NCBI GenBank assembly: GCA_007122815.1
Contig: SKSV01000055.1
Coordinates: forward strand, 1 to 18,306
DNA: 18,306 nucleotides
Origin: Trueperaceae bacterium
GTDB taxonomy: Bacteria; Deinococcota; Deinococci; Deinococcales; Trueperaceae
Direction: 5' to 3'
Below, one piece after another: positions 12,561-18,306 of the stretch (position 1 is the stretch's first letter; each line of letters begins with the position of its first letter). The translations under genes were made by a program, and so were the position numbers. The notes under the pieces are model-generated. The model made no database searches and was not told the DNA's origin. It saw only the letters and a program-made list of their open reading frames with translations.

Positions 12561-14156
12561 TCAGCGGGAGACGTACCAGTCGACGGCGTGCTGGAAGGCG
12601 GTGGCGGCAGTGATCTCCGGGAACCCCTGCAGCGCCACGTTCTTGGCGGTCAGGATGTCGGGGTACCAGAGGTAGAGGTAGGGGAGCTCGTCGGCGAGGA
12701 ACTCCTGCATGGCGGCGTACGCCTCGATCTGCTCTTCGAGCGTCAGCGCGCGCCGGCCGGCGTTCATCAGTTCGTCGAGTTCGCTCGAGCAGTAGTTGGG
12801 GATGTTGTTGCCGGTGTGGGCGGCTGCGCAGGAGAAGTAGGGGGCGACGTCGGCTGTCGGCGGCATGCTCCACCAGGCGAGTGTCACCTCGTAGTCGCGG
12901 TTTAGCACGACCTCCTGGATGTAGGCGTTCCACTCCATGATGCGAACGTCTGCGTCGACGCCGATGTCCTCCCAATACTGCTGCACGAGCAGGGTGGCGG
13001 GGACGAGGTCACCGAACTGACCGGTCGGCATGGCGAGCACCAGGCGCTCACCGTCCTTGGCGCGCACTCCGTCTGCTCCGAGTGCCCAGCCGGCCTCGTC
13101 GAGCAGGGCGCCGGCGGCCTCGGGGTCGTATGGGTAGGTGCGCACGTCGGGGTTGTAGAGCGCGCCGAGCATCGGGGCGACGGGACCTGTGGACACCTCG
13201 CCGAATCCGTCGAGCAGCGCGTCGATCATCGCCTGTCGGTCGATCGCCAGCAGCAGGGCCTGCTTGACGCGCACGTCACTGAAGCGCTCGTCGTCGTGGT
13301 TGGGCGCCACGAAGAAGAACAGGTTCTGCGACTGCCGCAGCACCTCCAGGCGACCGCTGCCCTCGATCCCGCCGATCACGTTGGGGCTGAGGCGCGTCAC
13401 CACGTCGAGCTGTCCGGCGAGCGCCTGGGCTACCTGGGTGTTGGGGTCGGGGATGATGCGGAAGATGAGGCCCGCGAGCTGCGGTTGACCCGCCCAGTGG
13501 AGCGGGTTGGGAACGAGGCGCACGAAGGATCCGGGGACGAACTCCTCGACCATGAAGGGTCCCGTGGTGACGGGGATGCCCTTGTTGAACGAAGCCACCG
13601 TCAGCGGGTTCTCCGCGTTGCCGAGCACGTGCTCGGGGATGATGCCCGCGAAGGAGGCGAGGTAGTACGGCAACGCCGAGAAGGGGGTGTTGAGCACGAA
13701 GCGCACGGTGTGATCGCCTACCACCTCGACGCGCTCTATCGGCGCGAACTGCGAGGCGCTCTGGGCGCCCAGCTCGGCGTTCAAGACGACGTCGTTGAAG
13801 GTGAACGCGACGTCGCGCGCGGTGAAGGGTGCGCCGTCGGACCACTGGACGCCTTGGCGCAGCTCGAACACCCACGCCATGCCCTCGTCCTCAGCGGTCC
13901 AGGAGACCGCCAGGGCTGGGCTGGGGGTGAGGTCCTCGGGGGAGTAGCGGGTGAGTTGGTCGAACAAGACGGTGTTGATGAGGTTCGATTCGATGACGGC
14001 GCCCGGTGTCCACGGGTTCAGCGTGGGGTCGGCGTTCGTGGCCAGGTTCAAGACGGCGCTGGTGTCGGCCTCCTGGGCGAAGGTGATGCCCGCGCCGGTT
14101 AGCGCCAGGGCGAGCGCCAGGGCGAGTCGTGCGGCGTAGCGGCTGATCGTGACCAT
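12561..14156 (-). CDS. Periplasmic peptide-type substrate-binding protein (SBP_bac_5)
   Basis: A 531-residue extracytoplasmic solute-binding protein of the DppA/OppA class. Residues 1-27 form a signal peptide (positively charged start, LALALALALT core, cleavage likely GITFA-QEA). There is no lipobox cysteine, so the mature protein is free in the periplasm, which implies an outer membrane. The mature part shows family landmarks: DPTLNPWTPGAVIESNLINT (43-62), LTPSPALAVSWTAEDEGMAW in outline, the hallmark FELRQGVQWSDGAPFTARDV (97-116), and the C-terminal domain with FSDVRVKQALLLAIDRQAM. The ATG at 14156 follows GAGGAGG by 5 nt. It is 38 nt below iclR and is the first transport gene. The ligand may be a peptide, but this class also binds nickel, sugars and opines. 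Confidence 0.95.
   Translation of the reverse strand: MVTISRYAARLALALALALTGAGITFAQEADTSAVLNLATNADPTLNPWTPGAVIESNLINTVLFDQLTRYSPEDLTPSPALAVSWTAEDEGMAWVFELRQGVQWSDGAPFTARDVAFTFNDVVLNAELGAQSASQFAPIERVEVVGDHTVRFVLNTPFSALPYYLASFAGIIPEHVLGNAENPLTVASFNKGIPVTTGPFMVEEFVPGSFVRLVPNPLHWAGQPQLAGLIFRIIPDPNTQVAQALAGQLDVVTRLSPNVIGGIEGSGRLEVLRQSQNLFFFVAPNHDDERFSDVRVKQALLLAIDRQAMIDALLDGFGEVSTGPVAPMLGALYNPDVRTYPYDPEAAGALLDEAGWALGADGVRAKDGERLVLAMPTGQFGDLVPATLLVQQYWEDIGVDADVRIMEWNAYIQEVVLNRDYEVTLAWWSMPPTADVAPYFSCAAAHTGNNIPNYCSSELDELMNAGRRALTLEEQIEAYAAMQEFLADELPYLYLWYPDILTAKNVALQGFPEITAATAFQHAVDWYVSR
14101..14124. repeat. Two-copy 12-bp tandem repeat in the signal-peptide coding region
   Basis: AGCGCCAGGGCG occurs twice in direct succession (14101-14112 and 14113-14124). 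On the coding strand it gives the repeated Leu-Ala core of the binding protein's signal peptide. Loss or gain of a copy would change the hydrophobic core by four residues in frame. Confidence 0.8.
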
Positions 14157-14194
14157 AGGTTCCTCCTCAAGGACCTGGGGCGATGGGACGGGTC

Positions 14195-15013
14195 TCAGGA
14201 GTGTCCCGATAGGGCTAGCTGACGGGTTATGTCCGCGGCCGCCTTGCGCACGAGCGCGGTGAAGCGCGCGAGGGTCGCGTCATCGACTCGGAACGAGGGT
14301 CCTCCGACGCTGACGCCGCCCAGGACCACCCCGTCGGCCCCGAAGACTGGCGCGCCCACCCCACGTGCCGAGGCGTCGAAGTCCTCGTCTGAGAGGGAGT
14401 GGCCGAGTTCGCGGATGGTCACTAGCTCAGCCTCGAGGGCCTTCGGGTCGCGCTCGGTGCGGGCGGTGTACGCGGGCAGGTCCGGGAGCCGCTCGATCAC
14501 GGCCTTGCGCTCGATCTCCGGTAACCAGGCGAGGATCGCCTTGGGAACCGCCCCCGCGTGGAGTGGCAGCGAGCGGCCCAAGACCGAGACCAGCCGGACG
14601 CTCTGTGAGCTCTCACGGCGGTCGACGCAGACCGCACTGTCGCCGGTCCTCACGAACAGGTGCACCGTCTCGTGCGTCTCAGCGGCGAGGCGGTCGAGTG
14701 CCGGACCGGCAACGTCTATCACAGAGGTGCTGTGGAAGCGCGAACTCGCGGTAGCGAGCGCGGACGCAGCCGGACCGGGCTCGAAGCGCGCGTCCTCCGA
14801 CTGCACGAGGAAGCCGGCGGCTTCGAGGGTCTTCAGGGAGCGGTAGGCCTGGTTGCGCTCCAGGCCGAGCCTCTCCACGACGTCGGCGAGCCCTTGGCGA
14901 TGTGGCGGCATGGCGAAGGAGTGGAGCACCTGAAGGGTACGCAGAGCCGAGGCGATCAGGTACGGGCTGCGCTCGTTCGGTGGTTCTGGTGGGGTGAGGG
15001 TGGCGTCTCGCAT
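14195..15013 (-). CDS. IclR-family transcriptional regulator
   Basis: A 272-residue regulator with an N-terminal winged helix-turn-helix (about 18-80: SALRTLQVLHSF, LADVVERLGLERNQAYRSLK, TLEAAGFLVQ) and a C-terminal effector domain (95-265) with the usual LAAETHETVHLFVR, LPLHAGAVPKAILAW and GVGAPVFGADGVVLGGVSVGGPS. ATG 15013 was chosen over the longer TTG start at 15058 because that TTG is part of the promoter's TTGACA. The predicted transcript begins about 10 nt before the ATG and no ribosome site is seen. The gene leads into the peptide-uptake genes with a 38-nt gap, so it probably regulates itself and the whole operon, with a peptide or degradation product as effector. Confidence 0.92.
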   Translation of the reverse strand: MRDATLTPPEPPNERSPYLIASALRTLQVLHSFAMPPHRQGLADVVERLGLERNQAYRSLKTLEAAGFLVQSEDARFEPGPAASALATASSRFHSTSVIDVAGPALDRLAAETHETVHLFVRTGDSAVCVDRRESSQSVRLVSVLGRSLPLHAGAVPKAILAWLPEIERKAVIERLPDLPAYTARTERDPKALEAELVTIRELGHSLSDEDFDASARGVGAPVFGADGVVLGGVSVGGPSFRVDDATLARFTALVRKAAADITRQLALSGHS

Positions 15014-15029
15014 CTCGATATGAGTGCGG

Positions 15030-15058
15030 AGTGTAAGACGCTCGCGCTGCGTTGTCAA
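15030..15058 (-). promoter_or_regulatory. Promoter of iclR and probably of the whole operon
   Basis: On the minus strand TTGACA (15058-15053) is followed by 17 nt and TACACT (15035-15030). The -35 is perfect and the -10 matches four of six positions. No comparable promoter was seen in the 38-bp gap between iclR and the binding-protein gene, which suggests that this one drives the operon. Confidence 0.65.
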
Positions 15059-15061
15059 ACG

Positions 15062-15081
15062 TCATGCACCGGTGTGCATGA
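15062..15081. promoter_or_regulatory. 20-bp inverted repeat, probable IclR operator
   Basis: TCATGCAC (15062-15069) and GTGCATGA (15074-15081) are perfect 8-bp arms around CGGT. The repeat ends 3 bp upstream of the iclR -35 box. Size, symmetry and position fit an autoregulatory IclR-family site, though IclR proteins can activate as well as repress from there. Confidence 0.6.
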
Positions 15082-15108
15082 AGTTCGAAACGGTTACTTC
15101 TGAGTGCT

Positions 15109-15134
15109 GAGCAGGAGAGCGACCGGGCCTGCTC
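15109..15134 (-). terminator. Hairpin downstream of the second vapC
   Basis: GAGCAGG (15109-15115) and CCTGCTC (15128-15134) form a perfect 7-bp stem starting 3 nt past the vapC stop. An alternative stem, CCTGCT/AGCAGG (15128-15133 with 15141-15146), competes for the same bases. No T-run follows, so termination is tentative. Confidence 0.4.
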
Positions 15135-15137
15135 TGC

Positions 15138-15536
15138 TCAAGCAGGTCCAGTGCCCAACCGGAGTCCACGGATGCCCTCGAAGTGCCGGACGTTGTGGGT
15201 CACCAGCCGGATGTCGAAGTACCTTGCCGTAGCGGCGACCCAGCCATCCTGAACGGAAACGCGTTGCCCGAGAAGGGCGCCTTCAGCTTGGATGCGTGCC
15301 CACTCATGCGCTAGGCCTAGGTCGACGCCAAGCACGCCGTAGCGCTGTCGCAGAAGACGATCCAGTTCGGCACGGCGCCTTGCGCCCCAGTGCCTCAGCT
15401 CGGCCCATGCCAGTAATTCGGCCGCAGTCATGAAGGAGACGACCGGCTGGTCACCCCTGATGGCCTCGAAGTAGCGCTCCGCGCGTGAGTCACCCTTCAG
15501 CAGGAACGACACGACGTCGGTATCCACAAGGATCAT
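15138..15536 (-). CDS. vapC: PIN-domain ribonuclease toxin, VapC/FitB type
   Basis: A 132-residue PIN-domain toxin, expected to cleave RNA with Mg. Acidic and signature residues are in place: Asp5 (ILVDTDVVSFLL), Glu40 (MTAAELLAWAELR), Asp97 in the hallmark SVQDGWVAATARYF, and the THNVRHFEGI motif (Asn115), which replaces the fourth Asp as is common in this subgroup. The ATG shares one base with the antitoxin stop (TGATG), giving coupled translation. It differs clearly in sequence from the PIN protein at 4797-5201, so the two pairs are not recent duplicates. A hairpin follows the stop. Confidence 0.92.
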   Translation of the reverse strand: MILVDTDVVSFLLKGDSRAERYFEAIRGDQPVVSFMTAAELLAWAELRHWGARRRAELDRLLRQRYGVLGVDLGLAHEWARIQAEGALLGQRVSVQDGWVAATARYFDIRLVTHNVRHFEGIRGLRLGTGPA

Positions 15537-15826
15537 CAGAGCTCGCCAACGCGGTCGACCGCGACATCGCGCTGCCGTTCGTCGTCAAGGTAGGCCAGGA
15601 ACGCCTTGATGTCGTCGTCCGACCACAACTCGCTCCGGTAGTCGGCGAGTCGTTCAGCTACCGGCACGGCGATAGGCGCACACAAGGCGGCCTCGTCGTG
15701 CCGGGCCACGAACTCCTGTAGGGCCAGGTTAGCAAGGTAGTTGCGCGAGCGCTCGGAGCTGCGAGCCATTGCCTCGAGGCGGTCCAAGGTTGTGTCGTCG
15801 GTACGGATGGTTATCGCCTTGGGCAT
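15536..15826 (-). CDS. vapB: Ribbon-helix-helix antitoxin paired with VapC
   Basis: A 96-residue protein whose first 45 residues fit a ribbon-helix-helix DNA-binding unit (strand KAITIRTDD, then helices TLDRLEAMARSSERSRNYLA and NLALQEFVAR). The rest is acidic and holds DYRSELWSDDDIKAFLAYLDDE, a likely toxin-binding tail. ATG 15826 was chosen for its ribosome site (GAGGTGAG) and because RHH proteins begin at this strand; the frame extends 8 residues further without support. As usual, the antitoxin gene comes first and should repress its own promoter, helped by the toxin. Confidence 0.88.
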   Translation of the reverse strand: MPKAITIRTDDTTLDRLEAMARSSERSRNYLANLALQEFVARHDEAALCAPIAVPVAERLADYRSELWSDDDIKAFLAYLDDERQRDVAVDRVGEL

Positions 15827-15892
15827 GCAACTCACCTCTGCACTCATCATGCACCACTATGACTCAGGGTGCAGTCGGTACGGCAGCGTGCT

Positions 15893-15907
15893 AGGCAAAC
15901 GTTGCCT
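15893..15907. repeat. Inverted repeat upstream of the second vapBC pair
   Basis: AGGCAA (15893-15898) and TTGCCT (15902-15907) are perfect 6-bp arms around ACG. The repeat lies about 67 bp before the vapB ATG and 64 bp past the stop of the sensor kinase gene, so it could be an operator or a short transcript-end hairpin. No clear promoter was recognised in 15827-15970. Confidence 0.35.
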
Positions 15908-15970
15908 GGCGGTCGGCTAGGGATCATCACAGCAAGCACGCACTGAGAGGCGTCGTCGGACGCAGCCTGA

Positions 15971-18306
15971 TCAGTTATCGGCGTCGTCCAGCACCTCGCG
16001 GATGGCGCTCGCCAGCTGCGCTCGACGGTAAGGTTTGGTGAGCAACCGCACATCGGCGTCCAAGCGACCGTGATGGACCAGCGCGTCGCGGCTGTACCCG
16101 CTGGTGAAGAGCACAGGTAGGCCAGGACGACGTGATCGCGCCAACTCGGCCAAGCGTCGGCCGTTCATGCCGCCCGGCATGATCATGTCGGTGAACAGCA
16201 GCGAGACCTGCGGTGTCGCGTCGAGGATCCCGAGGGCGCTGGCGCCGTCCGCCGCTTCCAGCACCGTGTAACCCAGTGACGAGAGCAGCTGGCTCACGTG
16301 CTCGCGCACCAGTGGATCGTCCTCCACCACGAGCACCGTCTCGCTTCCTACCGGTGCCTCCTCCGCGTCGCGCCGCGGGACCTCCTCTCGCTTCGTCGTC
16401 GCCGTAGGCAGGTACAAGCGCGCCGTCGTTCCTACACCGGGTTCGGAGTAGAGCCGCGCGTGGCCGCCCGACTGCCTGGCGAAGCCGTACACCATGCTCA
16501 GGCCCAAGCCGCCACCGTGCCCCTCGTCCTTGGTCGTGAAGAAGGGATCGAAGGCCTGCGCGGCGACCTCGGCGCTCATGCCCGTCCCCGTGTCGCTGAC
16601 CGCGACGAGCACGTAGCGCCCGGGCTCGACGTCGGCGTGCGAGGCTGCGTAGCCCTCGTCCAGCTCGACCTCCTGGGCCTCGATGGTGAGGAGCCCGCCC
16701 TCGGGCATCGCGTCTCGCGCGTTCAGGGCGAGGTTGAGCACGGCTTGTGCGAGTTGGCTGGCGTCCACCATCGCTAGCGACCCGACTGCCGAGGCCACGA
16801 TGCTCAGCTCGACCGCCTCGCCGACGCTGCGCCGCAGCAGCGGCTCGAGTTCGCGGAGCACGCGTTCGACGTCGACGGGACGCGGGTCGAGCGGCTGACG
16901 GCGCGCGAAGGCTAGGAGGCGGCGTGTAAGGTCGGCACTGCGCTCGGCCGCCTGGCGCGTGGTCGTCGCCACCACCCGCAGGCGTTCGTCGTTCGCCAGG
17001 CTGGCCTCCAGCAGCTCGGCGTTGCCCAGCACCACCGCCAGCATGTTGTTGAAGTCGTGCGCCACCCCGCCGGTCAGGTTCCCCAGCGCCTCGAGGCGGC
17101 GCGCCTGAGCCAGCTGGTCGGCCAGCGAGCGCTGCTCGGTGACGTCCACCATGCTTCCCACGACACGGACCGCACGACCGCGTTCGTCGCGGATCATCGA
17201 CACCCGCGTCTCGACGAACTTGGGCCGGTCGTCCTCGAGGCCTACTCGGTAGCTGATCGCGAGGTCACTCGCATCTCCAGCCACCGCCTCCTGGAACGCC
17301 TCGATGACCCGCGACCTGTCGTCAGGGTGGATCGACTGCTCCCATTCGGCGGCCGCCTCCTCACGCCTCATCTCCTTGACGGACTGCCCGTCGCCTTGCC
17401 CGCCAACGTAGCGCCAGACCGTGTCCGAGACCACGTCCCAGTCCCACACCAGGTCGGCGGACGCGCCCGCCATGAGGCGGAAGCGTTCCTCGCTCTGCCG
17501 CAACGCCTCCTCGGTGCGCTTGCTGGCGCTCACGTCGCGGAAGAGGACCCCCACGAGCCGCTCGTGAGGCTCGCCGAAGCGGAACGCGTACACGTCGAAC
17601 CAGCGCTCCATGGCCGGGGCGTGGTTCTCGAAGCGACGGGGTACCCCTGAACGGGCGACCTCGCCGTAGGTCTCGAACCAGGACTCGTCGAGTTCGGGCA
17701 CCAGCTCGCGGGCGCTCTTGCCGACAGCGTCTCGTAGGCCGGTCTGCCTAGCGAACTTCGCGTTGGTCTCCAGGAAGGTGTAATCGAGCGGCTTGCCGGC
17801 TGAGTCGAAGTCGACCCGAACGAGGCAGAAGCCCTCGTCGATCGAGTCGAAGAGCGTGCGGTAGCGCAGCTCCGAGGTCGCCACGGCGCGCTCGCGGCGG
17901 CGTCTACCGAGCACCAGCTCGGCCATGACGATCGCCCCGCGGACGAGGTCGAGGTCGTCGACAGCGGGATCTCGCGGCTCGGGAGGGTAGATGGCCAACG
18001 TGCCGAGCACGTCGCCGTCCGCGCCCTTCAGCGGCCACGACCAACAGGCCATCAGGTCGTGCTCGAGCGCCAGCTCCCGGTAATCGCGCCAGCGCGGGTC
18101 GCTCGCTATGTCGGCCACGAACACCGGCTCGCCGCTGGCTACCGCGGCGCCGCAGGCGCGGTGTTCGGGACCGATGGGCGACCCTTCGATCGCTCTCAGG
18201 AAGGCGGGGTCGAGCGTGGGCGCTGCTCCGTGGTGCAGTGTTCGCGTCACCGGGTCCAAGACCCGCAGAACCGCTCTGCAGCCGGGCAGGTGCCGCTCCA
18301 CGAGCA
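15971..18306 (-). CDS. Hybrid sensor histidine kinase with GAF, two PAS, kinase and receiver domains (5'-truncated)
   Basis: At least 776 residues are visible, and the frame is still open at the window edge, so the N-terminus is missing; the GTG at 18301 falls inside GAF-like sequence (ERHLPGCRAVLRVLDP). Domains, numbered from that GTG: GAF 1-130, PAS 145-260, PAS 272-390, HisKA with phospho-acceptor His415 (GGVAHDFNNMLAVVLGN), HATPase with N box NLALNARDAMPEGG (523-536), DTGTGM (570-575), FDPFFTTK and GGGLGLSMVYGF, then a receiver domain with Asp661/662, phospho-acceptor Asp705 (LLFTDMIMPGG) and Lys756 (LLTKPY). No membrane helix is seen in this part, so it is probably cytosolic. No response regulator gene is adjacent in the window. 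The signal sensed is unknown. Confidence 0.95.
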   Translation of the reverse strand, partial: LVERHLPGCRAVLRVLDPVTRTLHHGAAPTLDPAFLRAIEGSPIGPEHRACGAAVASGEPVFVADIASDPRWRDYRELALEHDLMACWSWPLKGADGDVLGTLAIYPPEPRDPAVDDLDLVRGAIVMAELVLGRRRRERAVATSELRYRTLFDSIDEGFCLVRVDFDSAGKPLDYTFLETNAKFARQTGLRDAVGKSARELVPELDESWFETYGEVARSGVPRRFENHAPAMERWFDVYAFRFGEPHERLVGVLFRDVSASKRTEEALRQSEERFRLMAGASADLVWDWDVVSDTVWRYVGGQGDGQSVKEMRREEAAAEWEQSIHPDDRSRVIEAFQEAVAGDASDLAISYRVGLEDDRPKFVETRVSMIRDERGRAVRVVGSMVDVTEQRSLADQLAQARRLEALGNLTGGVAHDFNNMLAVVLGNAELLEASLANDERLRVVATTTRQAAERSADLTRRLLAFARRQPLDPRPVDVERVLRELEPLLRRSVGEAVELSIVASAVGSLAMVDASQLAQAVLNLALNARDAMPEGGLLTIEAQEVELDEGYAASHADVEPGRYVLVAVSDTGTGMSAEVAAQAFDPFFTTKDEGHGGGLGLSMVYGFARQSGGHARLYSEPGVGTTARLYLPTATTKREEVPRRDAEEAPVGSETVLVVEDDPLVREHVSQLLSSLGYTVLEAADGASALGILDATPQVSLLFTDMIMPGGMNGRRLAELARSRRPGLPVLFTSGYSRDALVHHGRLDADVRLLTKPYRRAQLASAIREVLDDADN

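Noticed and set aside
15014..15058. TTG start giving a 287-residue IclR protein
   Set aside because: The TTG belongs to the -35 box of the gene's own promoter and the added 15 residues have no family support.
2808..15853. Recurring 7-mer TGCATGA in the amt promoter, iclR operator, vapB promoter and rmlA start
   Set aside because: About one chance occurrence is expected in a window of this size and composition, spacing and symmetry differ between sites, and one copy overlaps a start codon. It is too weak to call a shared regulatory motif.
1..18306. Search by eye for tRNA, rRNA, CRISPR repeats, insertion sequences, integrase and attachment sites
   Set aside because: No cloverleaf with a T-loop consensus, no regularly spaced repeats, no transposase or integrase motifs and no terminal inverted repeats were found.

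Overview
The window is about 18.3 kb of GC-rich bacterial chromosome with tightly packed genes and third codon positions mostly G or C. No rRNA, tRNA, CRISPR array, insertion sequence or phage gene was seen. The gene families and several TANNNT boxes placed 5-7 nt before start codons (leaderless-type promoters) suit a Deinococcota/Trueperales-like organism. That placement is inference, because no phylogenetic marker is present.

Layout. (1) 1-1057, plus: 3' part of hemL (tetrapyrrole synthesis), ending against a perfect hairpin shared with the convergent glnK. (2) 1106-2820, minus: amt-glnK, an ammonium channel and its PII regulator, with a strong promoter that carries an inverted repeat. (3) 3062-4394, minus: a long-form nucleotide-sugar pyrophosphorylase (rmlA type) behind a small two-helix membrane protein. 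(4) 4450-4800, plus: a GldC-like protein. (5) 4797-5449, minus: a toxin-antitoxin pair (HTH antitoxin and PIN toxin), divergent from (6) an amidase-signature enzyme at 5552-6964, plus.

(7) 7035-15081, minus, is the most distinctive block: an IclR regulator, a peptide-type periplasmic binding protein, two DppB/DppC permeases, an M19-type dipeptidase with an altered metal motif, a two-part protein with a BPL_N/class I amidotransferase-like N-terminus, and a proline-iminopeptidase-like alpha/beta hydrolase. Overlaps and short gaps suggest one transcription unit. A consensus promoter and a 20-bp inverted repeat precede iclR. The likely job is uptake and stepwise hydrolysis of a peptide or peptide-like compound. 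No transporter ATPase is encoded here. (8) 15138-15826, minus: a second toxin-antitoxin pair (RHH antitoxin and PIN toxin). (9) 15971-18306, minus: a hybrid sensor histidine kinase (GAF-PAS-PAS-HisKA-HATPase-REC) running off the window.

Best candidates for something new: the peptide-like uptake and degradation operon with its unusual dipeptidase and BPL_N fusion, the PII protein lacking Tyr51, and the odd 3' end of the amidase gene.
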